NCBI GenBank assembly: GCA_032821775.1
Contig: JAVLRN010000008.1
Location: 2,046,001-2,110,000 of the forward strand
Origin: Sanguinoderma infundibulare
Taxonomy: Eukaryota; Basidiomycota; Agaricomycetes; Polyporales; Polyporaceae
DNA: 64,000 bases
Reading direction: 5' to 3'
Below the pieces are notes generated by a model. The model made no database searches and had not been told where the DNA came from. It saw only the letters and a program-made list of their open reading frames with translations. A program made the position numbers and the translations under genes. This document shows positions 22,643 to 34,638 of this stretch, piece by piece. Position 1 is the stretch's first letter. The number at the start of each line of letters is the position of its first letter.

Positions 22643-24165
22643 TCACAAGATCTTCGCGACCACCAGTTTGTCCAAACGACTCTTGAAGTCCGCCCCGATA
22701 GCACTCGAGCCGAGACACGCCACGAACGTCACGCTCTCGAGCGGCATGCCCGCCGAGGCGCGGCGCTCGAGAACGGACAGCAGAGCGTCGGCTTCCGCCT
22801 CTTCCACAAACCAGTTCCCGAAGTTGAGGACGCGCAGCCGCGGACTGCAGGCCGCGATACCCCCCTCGTTCTGATCCGAAGCAGGCGGATCCAGCGCGTC
22901 GAGCAGCGCTCGAGGGAAATAATAGTCTGCCATGTAATCCAGGCTCGCGTCCATGGGCTGCCCGGCGGCGAGAACTTCCAAGGATGACATGCACGACAGA
23001 CAGGAGCGCCACATGTCTGTCGTGACGTCGAGAAATCGACTGTAGGACAACGCGAGGTGCACGATGGGTGCGTCGCGGAAGGTGTCTACCAGGTCCTTCC
23101 ATGTCGCCGGGGAGAATTCCAATGCCCGGAAGACCGAACTATGGCCCAGCTCGATACGAACGCTGGTCTGGCCGTCGCTCATCGTGAGACAGACCGTCTG
23201 AAAATCGCGGTAGTCCAGCGTGAGTTTCGTGCAACGGGAGACGAACGGGTTAAAGATGCCCTGCTTTGGGAGGATGTCGGAAAGCCAACTGTCTATCCGC
23301 GTGGGCGAGGGCATGTAGACACGATACCGCACGTCGAGGGAGCAGGTGTGAGGAACGCGGATGCGGGCGCATGCATAGGCGATTACTGGAATGGGCCCTT
23401 CAAGCATGAGGCGCTGGACCAGGGGCAACGTGACAGGCATGTCTAGGGAGGATAGCGACTCCGTGGAAGAGACTGTAACATCCCATTTAGCCACTAGTGA
23501 CTTGAGGTGAGTGCAATCTGGCAAGATCTCGAGAAGGTCCACCACAGTGGGACGGAAGGTGATGGAGTAAAAAGAAGCGTGGACCAGAGAGCCGTAAATG
23601 TGGAGAGGGAGTGTTCTTGGGATATAAAACGCACTAAGTTCCAGACGGCAAAGGCGGGGAAAATGCAAACCGGACACAGGCAGCAAGGTTTCAACTCCTG
23701 GGAGCATGAAGCTCTCTCCGTCTAAGGTGAGATCCTCCAATGCAGTCATAGGGGTGAGGAATGCGGTCAAGCTGGACGCATCGAATGAGGCGTCGACGAC
23801 GAAATGCACCTTGAGCTTGAAGCGGCGGAAAGAAGACAGAAAGGGAAGAAAGAGGTCGTGTATGGTTTCCCAGGGTTCACTGGATAGCCACAGAATGATC
23901 TCGATGTCGAGATGTGTCTGGGAGGTCCGCTCCAAGAAGGCCGATAGGCAGCCCAAGTCTGGGCGCTCACAGGCGGTGACGATTGTCGACCACAGAACTG
24001 GTGCGGCGAGAGCGACCATTCGCCAGCGTCGACAGATCCAGCTGACGAAAATCCATGTTGGCTTATGGCGGCCTACCATAGATTGAGGGCATAACAAATC
24101 CCACTGCACGATTTGGAAGAAAGATGTACGTGAGCAGCTCTGGAGGAAGATCGTTGATTGTCCGC
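22643..24165 (-). CDS. F-box/LRR-like protein, F-box disrupted by a 4-bp insertion
   Basis: F-box proteins link substrates to SCF ubiquitin ligases; basidiomycetes have hundreds of divergent members. One long frame (24109-22643) encodes about 488 residues with WICRRWRMVALAAPVLWSTI, the second half of an F-box region, followed by a leucine-rich body. The first half, TINDLPPELLTYIF, lies just upstream (about 24165-24115) after an AG acceptor, but is in a different frame: four extra bases (TTTC beside TTC) separate it from the continuing FQIVQWD segment. No intron of plausible length removes them. The gene therefore may start at an internal Met and lack a full F-box, or be newly pseudogenised. 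The stop at 22643 overlaps a donor-like GTGAGT, so a further 3' exon is possible. It may also have an upstream first exon near 24260. Confidence 0.7.
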
Positions 24166-24882
24166 TGCAATAAGTTTAAGAATTAGCACGGCTAGGCCCC
24201 TAAACCAATACTCATAATCAAACACTTCACCGATGAGTCAATCTCCAATTTGCGTAGAGGACCTGGTACTTGAGCACTGATCGTAGCAGCTTCGCCAGTC
24301 GGTGGCATGTCGATTCGTGGAGGAGTGTAAGTTTTGACGATCGTGCCGCGATTCGACTGGTCGCTTTAGGGGAGGGCGCGCTTCATAAATTTCCACGGGA
24401 AAGCGTCCGTGTGCCGTGTGCCACTCATGGGCTTTGAAGATCCTCGGCGAGTCTACCTGGCGAAAATAATTGGTCCGGAGACCGTCCACGGCTCGTGCTC
24501 ATGTTGATCTGGAGGAGGTAGCCTGAAAAAATGGGCAGTGACTTGAGGTTCGCTCGGCGAGGTCCTTCAAAGTTCGCCAACGCGAGAGAAGCGCTTCGCC
24601 CTCAATCATCCCCAGAACACGCGGGACATTGACCTGTGGCAGCACTTGAACGTTTGCACGATAATGAGTACTTCGCTTGAGAGTTGAGATGAGAGCAGCC
24701 TTGAAGGCTCTTGGGAAAGAATCGTTGCACGGCCAGGGCATAGCGCGAACATACATACGGCTTCTTCGACCTCCAGAAACGGGGCCGAAGTACGCCATAG
24801 GGAGTGCCAACAGCCAAAACATAAATAGTGTTGCAGTAACGTACGTACAGAGCCCCTGCCTTCCAATGCTCTCTAACAGCAC
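24166..24882. other. intergenic between F-box gene and STE24
   Basis: No gene closed. An upstream exon of the F-box gene may lie near 24240-24270. Other frames are unrecognised. Confidence 0.4.
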
Positions 24883-27116
24883 TCAAAGCTCCTTTTTGTC
24901 CGCAGCGCTCTTGTTCACAGCAGCCGCGCTCTTGTACCCTTCCAGCGCGCGCAACCGCTCGGTCAGAGTGGGATGTGAGTGGTGGTATGCCGAATACCTG
25001 GGGCCCATACACGTCAGTACCGCAACATTTACACGCCCCAGTACAAGACTGGAAAAAGGGAAGGAGTGCGAGCACTCACAGCCAATCCACCCAGACCGTC
25101 GACAAGTTCTCTACGTGCAGCCCGATGAGTGCGCGACCCAATCGGTCGCCCATGTCCGCCATCTTCTCGTCCCCGAGCTTGTTTTGCAGCTCGCACGCGA
25201 ACCGGTCCGCCTCGTACTCGAACCTGCGGCTCACCGCGTTCATCGCGATCCCCACCACCGCCTCCATCGGCGTCAGCAACATCTACGCGCCCATATTTAG
25301 TTCAGCGTCGTCGTGGGCCCTCGGGGACGAAACGTACCTGGTAGAGCAGGAACGCGACGATCGTTGGGGGCTTCGCAGCGATCGCGGGCGAGAAGTCGAA
25401 GGCGCGGAGGAGTGGCGGCGCGGTCAGGAAGGCGGGGAAGAGCGCAAGGATGGTGAAGATATGCACTTGCGAGACCGACAGGAGCTTCGTCGGGTGCATG
25501 TAGTACCAGTGACCCAGCTCGTGCGCTGCATGTGCGTTCCGTCAGTGACACGAGCGGGGAGATAATAGACGGGAAGAGGACACACCGAGGACTGCCTCGA
25601 CCTCCTCGGACTTGCTCTGCTTGATGAGCGTGTCAAAGATGACGATGTGCTTGCTCTAAAGCCCCATCGCGTCAGCCACATGACCCGGATTCAAACGCTT
25701 GGCTCTGACGTACCCAAGGAAGCCCAAAGAAGTACGCATTCGAATGCGATGATCGCTTCGAACCATCAATCTCGTACAAATGCTTGAGCGGGAACTTGAG
25801 CTTGTTTGCGAGGGCCTCGATGCGGCCACGGAGATCACCCGCAGGGAGCGGCGAGAGCTTGTTGAACAACGGCTGGATGACCAACGGGTAGAGGACCACC
25901 ATCGACAACTGGAACATCAGCCTGTCCAGCGCCATGAGGTAAGTATATGCGTCCGATTACCACGATCAGCACAAAGGGACGCACAGGAATGCCATGAGCC
26001 AGGGGACGAAGCGGTCGCCCGCCCACTTGAAGATCGAGAGGAATGCGGCGAGGAACGGTGCACCGATGGCGAAGCCGACCGCCCAGGACTTGAGGAGGTC
26101 CGTGATGAAGAGCTGCGGGGTCGTCTTGTTGAAGCCGTGCTTCTCCTCGAGGACGAAGGTTTGGTACGCGGCGACTGGTAGCGAGGGCAGGGAGGAAACG
26201 AAGAAGAGTGTGAACGCGAACGCTATGGATTGGACGATCTGTCGAGAAGAGCGAAAGTGAGTATATATGCGCATTTAAGAGGGTACATACGCGAGATTGG
26301 CAGGTCAATGCGGGCATCCTGTGCACACGAAGTGGCGCATACATTAAATGCGCGATGCGCTATCAGGTCTCTACAGCGTCCAGTTATTCAACTCCACCCT
26401 CGGAGGAGTTTTGCCAGAGCCGTCCAAAGCTGAGGATGTCGTGCATGCGATGCTCCACCGGAGTCAGTCGCTAGGTCAACCACTGTCCGCAACATGGGTG
26501 TACACATATACGCTTTCCTGTGCGCGCACACGCGAACAAGGCGACGGAGTGTGCAACAACGGTCTCTTCGAGTTCAGAGAAGCATATGCACCCGACGAAG
26601 CTCTGGACAACAAGATAAACACACACCTCGTACTCTGGCCCATAACCGAACAAGCCCACAATCCAACCACCGGCCGTCCAGGACCAGGCAACGAGACCGA
26701 ACTGCATGCAGACCGAGTCGACGGCCTGCTTGTAGAGCCCGGAGAGGAGGGAGAACCTCGCTTTGTCCTTGCCATACGTCTGGCTCTTCTTGAACACGTC
26801 CTCCTTGAAGTGGTCCTTCAACACCGGAGGCGGCTCCGTCTTCGAGTAGAGCGGGAACTGGCGCAGCCTAAGAAGAGATCGTTGTTTATGAGCTTCAACG
26901 TCCTCAGCACCGCCGTGTCCCGGTCCTGCGCGCGCAGTGAAGACGGCGAGATATCGCGGCGATAATACAAACGGAAAAGACGCACAAGAGATAGGACTCA
27001 AAGAGGCATACACTCCAGGAGAAGACTTGGAGGCAGAACTTCCAGTCAAAGGGGTCCGTCGCGACCCAGGCGAGGCGGGATTGGACCAAGTCGAGGCCCG
27101 CGTTCAAGAAATCCAT
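24883..27116 (-). CDS. STE24: CAAX prenyl protease 1, M48 zinc metallopeptidase Ste24
   Basis: Ste24 cuts prenylated CAAX proteins such as a-factor-type pheromones and clears clogged translocons; it is a multi-spanning ER membrane protease. Eight exons are supported: 27116-26986, 26867-26627, 26238-25985, 25921-25714, 25655-25586, 25525-25338, 25282-25080 and 24997-24883, about 469 residues, matching the family. Seen are FVLEEKHGFNKTTPQLF, several hydrophobic segments, the zinc motif HELGH near residue 305 (split by an intron inside AHELGH), FEYEADRFA with the third zinc ligand Glu, and SAYHHSHPTLTERLRALE. It ends KKEL, an ER-retention-like tail. The 388-bp intron between PEYE and IVQS is unusually long and could hold a small extra exon. 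Multiple decayed copies of this gene occur at 38.9-50.4 kb. Confidence 0.95.
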
Positions 27117-27418
27117 GATGGCAAGAAGAGTTCAGCCAGCCAGAGCAGAGTCAAAGCATGCAACCAGTAGACCAAGCGAGAGTAGGTGCAAGAGAGAGAC
27201 GACCAAAATGCGTTGGACGACACGTAGTATATCCCCCTCAACGCCGACATCGACGCGCTGGCATGCAGGGAGCTCGGTCCGGTGGCGGCCCGCTCACTCC
27301 GGTTCGACTTTCGAGCCTGGCAGCGACGTGCCCCAGAGGTCGCGAGAATCGCGCCTACCCTCGATTCATGCACGGTGACTCGTCGAGTTCTGGTGCTGGT
27401 TATCTTATCCGTGATCTT
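27117..27418. promoter_or_regulatory. STE24 upstream region
   Basis: Immediate upstream DNA of STE24, divergent from the relic that follows. No defined motif. The relics at 40-45 kb may carry diverged pieces of this flank. Confidence 0.3.
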
Positions 27419-27830
27419 GCAGGTAGAGAACGAGTCTGGCGCAAGCATCGTGCACCTGAACGATTCTCTGCCGTCGGTGAGTGCTCCAGAATGCGAGATT
27501 CATGCGCGACCTGACGCGACAGTTTTGTAGATCGCCGACATGAAGAAGCACCTGGAGTAGCCGCGAGGTCCCGGCCAGGCAAAGCCGCGTCTGCAAAATA
27601 TCGACAAAGCGATCCCTGATGCGGCCTGGTCCATTCTCCGTTGGATTGTCGCCTCCTGCACAGCGCACCTGGAGAAGTTGAAATCCGAGAAGGAGCAGGT
27701 CAAAAACATCGGTTTGTATCATCGGTTTTGTTGCTCCTGACCCACACAGACCAAGTTCCGCATGGCGGTCCAACAAGCGCAGAAGGAGAATAGAAATGCA
27801 CGGACTCAGCCTTACCCATCGCTCTATGTA
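27419..27830 (+). pseudogene. Fragment resembling the basidiomycete E2/PARP-type protein
   Basis: Plus-strand pieces read IADMKKHLE, then, after an in-frame TAG, PRLQNIDKAIPDAAWSILRW and VASCTAHLEKLKSEKEQVK, and, after an intron-like gap, TKFRMAVQQAQKENRNA and YPSLYVG. From family knowledge this order resembles the region before and into the catalytic domain of fungal poly(ADP-ribose) polymerase/ubiquitin-conjugating fusion proteins (typically PAAWSILRWCVASCTAY...). The expected continuation with the HGS.NWHSI core is missing, so catalysis is impossible. The stop codon plus truncation indicate a relic. Recognition is from memory of the family and should be checked by a profile search. Confidence 0.5.
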
Positions 27831-29143
27831 GGATACCCTTGTCGCGTGGCGGATGCATTCCGGCACGGGTTTGGGTGTGAAGGCTCCAGCCCCTTCACTG
27901 AGACTAGTCATAGACATCCTGACTCACCGACGGTCGTCCACCAAAGTCCCGGTACGCACGTCGTGCGCAGGCAGTATCCACCATATTCTCCCGGAGGCTG
28001 TCTAAGGTACAAGAATCGTCGTGGCCTGCCAGACGACGCAGTCTCAACTGAGGCTACGACGGCTACTCAGCCAGCCGAGGAATGAGACGGTCCCGGCATG
28101 TTCAAAAACAACTTGAGTGCGTACATCACATTACCATAGGTAGCGTCGTTATGCGATAACGGTACGGCGTTCTATCTTGCCAGTTATCATGAATTTGCGC
28201 TCTGAATCAGACCGCATGCAAGTCGGTCCGTGCACAACCACCTCAGTCGACTGCGATCATGGTATTGTCAGCACGGTGTACGGCTCCCCGTGGGTGAGTC
28301 ACCGTGGCACGCTCAGCTTTGCGGTTCCGTACATAGCAGCATCTGGCTCATCGCTTCCTTTATGCTATGCTCGTCCTTTCCTCAAGACACCGTTACCCGG
28401 AAGATGGCCTTCGTAAGTGGGAACTGTACGAGACCTTCTGGAACACCTCCCTTGCGGTCAGTTCTCTAGACGCTGTCTGGCTGACACGGGAAGCACCTCC
28501 TCTGTTCGTCTTCCGCGATGATGCTCTCACCTCCGAGGCGAGCTCAACTTCCCTCCCTTCCGCCGCAAACAATTGGGTTTCAGACATTTCGCCGGAGGAG
28601 TGCCGCGTGAACTCGTCAATGCGACGCTCCGATTCCATCCTGACAGGTTCGAGGATTGGGTTATCCCTGGTGTCTGGCAGAATGGAGGTCGTCGAGGCCA
28701 TATTGCGGATGCTCAATGCTTTGAAGGGCTTTGATGAGGTACGAGTGGTCGTGGATGGGTGAGCACTTACGTCGCTTCGAAGATTCCATCAGAGCAATTC
28801 ACGGGATTCTTTACAGATGTATCGCTACGAATCCTTATGCCTGTTGAATATTCTGTACGACCATCGCCTTCGAGAAGATGTTTGTCTCTCTCCCAATCAA
28901 TCAGTCCTGTGAGGGCGATGTGAGCCGCGCGGATGCGTTACCCCTTCCATAACCTCAGGTGGGCGCTGAGCCGTCCTTTCCATCGAACATGATGCATTTC
29001 CAGGTGGAGGCAATGCTATCACCGTCTCCAGGTTCAAACGCACGGCGCCTTCAACCTCATACAAAGGTCCGCAACTTCCGTTCCCATTGGTGCTCAATCG
29101 TCCCTTCGTCCGGTCCGTCCTTTGTCGACCTATTGCCGCCATT
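27831..29143. other. intergenic with unassigned open frames
   Basis: A plus-strand frame 28367-28762 has a plausible protein composition but no recognised domain. The minus strand (28716-28393) is equally open. I could not decide whether either is coding. Confidence 0.3.
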
Positions 29144-30929
29144 ATGTCCTCTACGTCCGAGTCGGCGATTTCTGACGCCGTCTCGAGCGTGTGAGTTCTC
29201 AACAATTGCCGGATTTTGTTAACGCTGAGGGACGTTATTTTCTCGCAAGATTGACAGAGAGTTACTATGCCTTCGCTACATTCAGTATGTACCAAACTTT
29301 AATGATACGTAAACAAGCTGGCTGATACATGTTGCATCGGCTAGCATTCGTCACCTATGACTGGATCATCCACTTGGACGAAGAAACTCGTTGTTTCTGG
29401 GACTTCCGCAGGGGTTGAAAGCCCACCGTGTCCGCGCTAATTTATATGCTGAGCCGCTACCCAGCCATCATCCAATTCGCTCTCGGGTTGCGAACCATAT
29501 TTCCCATGTCAGGCACAGTGCGTATCCTGCATGACTGTTCCGCTTCTTGACATATGTAGTTGACATGATTGCCTCAGACGTACCTACTTTATCCTATCAC
29601 TGGACGCAGAATCCGCACTGAATGGTGCCTATAGGTGTCCGGTAAACACTTGGATTCAAGGGGCATTAGGAATTGTGTCCTCGCTCACCCCCGCAAGTAA
29701 GTTCGGGATGATCTTGCTCCTCTCGCGTTTCTGATGAAGTCTTTCTCAGTTTTCTCAGCCCTTCGAGTTTACGCTCTTTCCCACAAAAACAAACTCATAA
29801 CAATCCTTACGTTCATCCTCAGTATACCCGCAGTCGCTGTGCAGGTGTGTGCTTTGGTCGCTAATACGTCTTCCAGGCTCTCCGGATTGATCCATTATAA
29901 CGCAGGTGATCAATGCCATCCCCAAGGGGGTAGAACTACCCCCTCCATTCAATTGCAGTTCTGGGCCGCCGTTACAGTTAACGCAACGTTTAGGAACTAG
30001 GTGAGGCCTTCAAGTTTGTATCTGTCGACCGATTCCACTCAATTCATCATCCGTGCTTAGACGTGAGTAAAATGCATCGAGCATTAACTGGAAAAGTTCT
30101 TAACGTGCACAACGCCGCGACTGCAGTTACTATGGCCAATATATTCTGCGCAATCGCCGCGGATCTCCTGGTGGTGTTCGTAACATGGTACAACACATAC
30201 ACAGTTTTCCGAATGCAGGGAGGGGTCTTAAGGGGGCGGTCAATCGTCCGCGTCATGTTGTACAACGGTATGTACGGCTTGCAATGAATCAGACTTCATT
30301 TGACCAACTTGACATGCAGGAAGCGTTTACTTTATGTGAGGAATCCACTCTGTCCTCTCACCAATCGGATGCTTACGTGCCGCGTCTTCAGCATCGTTAC
30401 TTCCTTGAACATCATCCTCCTGATCATCTTCTTACTGGTATGTATCCACACGTAAATCCTGCATTCCATGTGCGGCAGCAGCCCGAGCGCTCTTTCATAG
30501 CAAGGATCCCAAGGTACCGGTCAAGATCTCGGTGCCACCTTCTTCGTTACGTACGTCAACCACCTTGTCCTCTTTCCTTTACCGTCAAATTGCTCAACTG
30601 CGCTTTGCAGATTGCCCCGTGTGCTAGTTTGCCATTTCCTCCTGAATCTACGGCAAGCCGACCGCTCTGGAGCTTCGACTCTGTCGTCGCCGTTAGCCGT
30701 GGCGTCGCTCAACTTTGCAGCCGGCGATTCCCAGACGGGGACGCTCCCTGAATTTATCGCATCGATGGGAGAGCCAGTCATCACTGGGTTGGACTTCATA
30801 GATGCGATAAGCGGGGACTCGGGGGACGTGGTGCGCACGAATGAACGAGGCGCTAGCGAGGACAGCTCGCCGGCGGGCCAGGTGGACGAAACAAGTGATG
30901 GGAGAATGGGACCTACGGAGAACGTTTGA
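29144..30929 (+). pseudogene. DUF6533-type fungal membrane protein with an in-frame TGA
   Basis: A member of the large Agaricomycete DUF6533 family of seven-TM-like membrane proteins of unknown role. Exon 1 (29144-29188) begins MSSTSESAISDAVSS, exon 2 is 29230-29284, and exon 3 starts at 29345 with the family signature FVTYDWIIHLDEE. Later pieces include FSALRVYALSHKNKL, a TYTVFRMQGG segment near 30200, FLLNLRQADRSGAS and a hydrophilic tail ending at 30929. Within exon 3, TGA at 29416-29418 falls in the reading frame (between FRRG and KPTVSALIYML). No splice removes it. The rest is well preserved, so the stop may be recent, a sequence error or read through. Middle exon borders are approximate. 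Confidence 0.6.
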
Positions 30930-31576
30930 TCACGCTGCCGGGTTGTGGACTGGCACTGGGTGTATTTATTTACCTGCATATCAGACCAGAAAAGACGTCT
31001 CATACTCGAAAACCCTGGCAGATTGTCGGAATTGTCCAGCGTTCCGCGGCCAAGAATCAGCCGTCTCCTCAGGCTTCGCCTCGCTCGAAGCCGACGAGTC
31101 TGTTCAAGGCCAGACCGTACCATACTGAGCAAGGTGCGTTCCGCTACCCGCAGGAGGAAATACAGTGCATACCCAGACTTCAATCAACCTCGGCGGGGAA
31201 CCTGTGTGGCATATCGAGTCTCGACCCGTGAGCACCGTACGGAGCTGTTCCCCACTACCGTGAGGGCGACACTGTGGGCGCAGGTGTTGAATGCCGTCCG
31301 AGTAGCTCAGCCATGGCAACAATAATCATAATCTCAACGGCGGCTGCCCCACATTCAGTAGCCAGCCAGTGGTCGGGGAGGCACACGACGTGAACATACA
31401 AACGAGAACATGTGGGTACATGGGGAATCTCACCTCAGCCGCAGTAGGCGAGACTGAGGTGGGCGAAACCTGAGTGCGAGCTGATGTCATACAAAAATAA
31501 GACATCGGAATCTAGCCAAACTAGTGCACTAACGCGCGCCAAACGTACCAGGGGCCGCGCCAGCGAGCGCGGCTTG
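30930..31576. other. intergenic
   Basis: No gene seen between the DUF6533 stop and the stop of the convergent secreted protein. Confidence 0.5.
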
Positions 31577-32346
31577 TCAAGGCCCCAAATATCCACATGG
31601 CCCCTGCCTTTCATATGCTAAACCGACGCTCCAGTCCTGGCCGTGCGCAGGAAGTCCCGTTGAGCCCATGCAGGACGTGAGAGACAGCTGTTGGAATCAT
31701 TCGTGTAAGCAACCACTTCCCTCAGCCATTGTTGCCTCATGAGGGTAGGACGTACCTCCAAGTCTGCCAGCTTCGGGTCCCTGACCGACCACTCGCTGTT
31801 GGGGTCTGTGCCCGTGACAGTGACGCACGGACCGTTCTTGTTGAGGAGCGGGGTTCGTATCCAGTCACTGTGGACCTCCCAGAGCTGCCCGGGGTCGTCC
31901 GCCGCACACGCCTCCAGGGTAGGAGACGTGCTGTTTGTTCCGCGAGCCGTGATGCAGAGCTTGCCACAGGTGGGCCCGGGAGAAAGATAATTTATTTGGC
32001 GGAAATCGCCGTCCATCGGTGCAGACAGCGCAAAGGTGTTGAACGAGTAGTCTGTGTACAGGTAGCCGTTGGGACTCTGAGTCCATTTGTCAGCGAGGAC
32101 GAGCGGTGTTCCAGGAGGAGGGGGAGAGTATATGCCATGCGGCTGGACTCCGAGGAGCACTAACAGGAATAGTTAATCCCGATGATCGTGACTGGCATAT
32201 GCATCTGGGCGGGACTCACCTTCCCCACCCCCAAGACCATACCACAAGCTGAAGCTTACACGCTCCCCGTCAGGTATGCTGTATGCAATAGCCAACGGGG
32301 AGATAGCAAGGGCAACGGCGGTCGCAAGAGCGAAGAAATGCTTCAT
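31577..32346 (-). CDS. Small secreted beta-trefoil-like protein, paralogue of the 17.9-kb gene
   Basis: Three exons (32346-32220, 32159-31756, 31687-31577) give about 213 residues. The start MKHFFALATAVALAISPLAI is a signal peptide. The body contains CGKLCITARGTNS, ACAADDPGQLWEV and NGPCVTVTG, a Cys-containing pattern with one clear QxW-type repeat. The last exon acceptor was placed at 31687 because it yields LSLTSCMGS and GQDWSVG, matching the LTVGTC...QDQLW end of the 17.9-kb paralogue; an alternative acceptor 31 bp upstream would give an unrelated tail. Extracellular glycan-binding function is inferred, not shown. The final exon is the least certain part. Confidence 0.7.
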
Positions 32347-32996
32347 GCTTAGATCAGGTGAGTACTGGGCGTGGACGTGGGGTTGCGAATGGCTTGGTTT
32401 CTTACCCGTGACGTCTTTTATCCCTGCTGTTGGGTGTCTGCTTTGACATCCCTTAGCCGTGTCGACATGGATTAGACCTGAGCCGCAGAGCGTTTGGTGG
32501 ATCTGGAGGATCTTGGAGTAGCACTGATCTGCTCAGAGTCAGTTTCCTCTCGCCGAGTGCTGTAAACCTCATGAAACCAATTCAGTGGCGCGCGCCGCTG
32601 GCGATCGGCTGCCGCCATGGCTATTCCCGCATGACGCTAGAGTCTTTCCTTGCCGGTTGAACTCAATGAAGGGTTAAATCACTGACTGTCCGATACAACG
32701 ACCTCTCGCGGTATGAAACTCATAGGAGCAATGAAAATTGACTTATGGGTCCATTTCAGCGCAACACGTCACTCAACGCCCCCGGTTGGATGCATGGCGT
32801 CTTCGGCATGACGTTGCAGTGTCTCTGTGGCAATCAAATACAAGCAATCATGCGAGTATTGAGGGCTCAATCCGGTAAATGCTCCGAGCCCAATAAGCCT
32901 CCTTCGCACCCCATGCATTCTGCACCTCGCAGTGGCGACCATTGCATTCGTTCGTTTCGCTCTAGCCATCGGCCTATAGACGGAAACGTCAGCTGA
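32347..32996. other. intergenic
   Basis: Upstream region of the secreted-protein gene. No gene seen. Confidence 0.5.
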
Positions 32997-33004
32997 GCGG
33001 CACT

Positions 33005-33275
33005 CTACGACATGAAGGTGGACAGTTTCACCGTCAGAATCGGCCACTGGCACGGTGCCACAGTTAGCTGTCGAATGATACGCATCAGCACCCCTTTCTC
33101 AAGCAAGTAATGTAATGGGGGAACGTGACATACCGACGGGGAACCGGGTTTGTGGTGAGATAATTCCCTCGTCCGTTGAAGATGATGGTCCGATCGTCAA
33201 GAGAAATGCACCAAAACTGCCCGACGTCGGTTTCGTTACAGACAGCGACAGCGGGGACGAGCTTAGGTGACAGTG
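33005..33275 (-). pseudogene. 3' relic of a secreted beta-trefoil-like gene
   Basis: Minus-strand reading shows VAVCNETDVGQFWCISLDD, matching AECNNTDVEQHWLI of the 17.9-kb gene, then a GT donor and, after an intron, a last exon LTVAPCQW... ending TAG at 33005. The signal peptide and first half are missing; the upstream sequence instead belongs to an F-box relic. It is therefore a truncated copy joined to foreign sequence near 33290. Confidence 0.6.
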
Positions 33276-33293
33276 TTGTTGAATGTTTGCGTC

Positions 33294-34020
33294 TTAAGGG
33301 AAAGCGAGGAGTCTGCGCCCTCGCGGAATTGAATTTGTTGGCAATGTAACGTAGTAGCGTGGTGAGGATGGGATGGAAAACCTGTAATCGCGCGACTCCG
33401 GGAACGCAGTGACTTGCTGTGAACTCTTCCCACGTGACCATGCTGTGGAGAGGACATCGGTGTGGTGGTTATGCACAAGCATGAATCGTCCTGAATGATG
33501 GAATCCGTCAGCGAAGGAAAACCTCAGATGTTGCGTGACATGCCTGAACGCATCGGCTTCGAGCATATCGAGGACGACGCCCACTGTCGGTCTGTTCAGC
33601 GCGAGGGACCGAAACTCGGCTGCATGTACTCGATGACCGCTTGGGGAGCAAATGACCGCGAACATGTTCTCCAGGAGACATGGTCGGCCACGTTCGTCGA
33701 TGGTCCACCCGAAGCCCATGTCGATGGTTTCCAGCGGGAACCGCTCACACAGCCACGTATTTGATGAGATATGCGAGGGGGACTGGCAGTGGATGGAGAA
33801 TCGCGTGAGCACGGTGCCGGAGAATGTATCGAGGATGGACGACCAGACGTCTTCGTCTTCGGTGAGCATCGAACTGCGTTGTCCGGTAGAGAGTCCGAAC
33901 CATCAAGAAGGATGAAGCGCCGCTCATCGTGACGGGAAGCAGACAGTATGAGAGAGGGGACGAAGAGGCTGAGGGTGACACAGTAAGGGAGGAGATTACG
34001 GAAAGCGAGTTGTCGGGGCA
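33294..34020 (-). pseudogene. F-box/LRR-like relic, C-terminal half
   Basis: Minus-strand pieces align with the C-terminal part of the intact gene at 34.6-36.1 kb: SILDTFSGTVLTRFSIHCQS versus SILNAFSGTSLTRCSIHCHS, then LLENMF...SGHRVHAAEFRSLALN. Several frameshifts are needed and the end is lost at about 33294, where a secreted-protein relic begins. No F-box half is present. It is a tandem duplicate in decay on the same strand as its parent. Confidence 0.7.
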
Positions 34021-34638
34021 GGTTAAGCTAGTTGTTGATGGCTGCCACGTGAGACAAGCGCTTTCCGGATTATCGCACCGCAGCTCCCGCGGCATGCACG
34101 TGGAGACAAATGGCCGTCGAATTCTGGCGTCCATCTGAGAGACTGAGTTCCGCCGGACGTGCCGTCGAAGTGGATGAGCCACCAAGGCAGTAGAAAACCG
34201 ATGGACGTACTCCTACACCTCTGTCCCAGGAACAAAACTGATCCAAGGAAAATCTTATCGCCTTGCCGCCCTTGCGTCAAGTGGTCATCTCGTTCGGCCG
34301 CACGAGAGACCAACAAGCCTGAGGACGACGCCGCATGACCACAAGCACGCCATGTTCTCAGTAGTCTCGCGCCTCAGATATAATAACGCTTGGTGTAGGA
34401 AACAAACAACGATATAAGATTATACGCCGTTGTTCGACCCGGCGCAGTGTTAAGCATAGGCATTCGATCTACTCGTTGATCACCTCATCATCAAAGGGAA
34501 TTAGTGAGGAACAGACAACCACAGATTATGCGCGACGTACCTGAACGCATCTGTTTCCTCGTGGCACATTCCTGCGCGATACCTTTCACGAGTGCATGAG
34601 ATTAATAACGGCCAGGGCGCAGGAGGATAATCGAGCAC
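34021..34638. other. intergenic with short repeats of F-box flank
   Basis: A stretch near 34520-34560 resembles 33525-33560, so parts of the F-box 3' end are duplicated again. Otherwise nothing. Confidence 0.4.
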
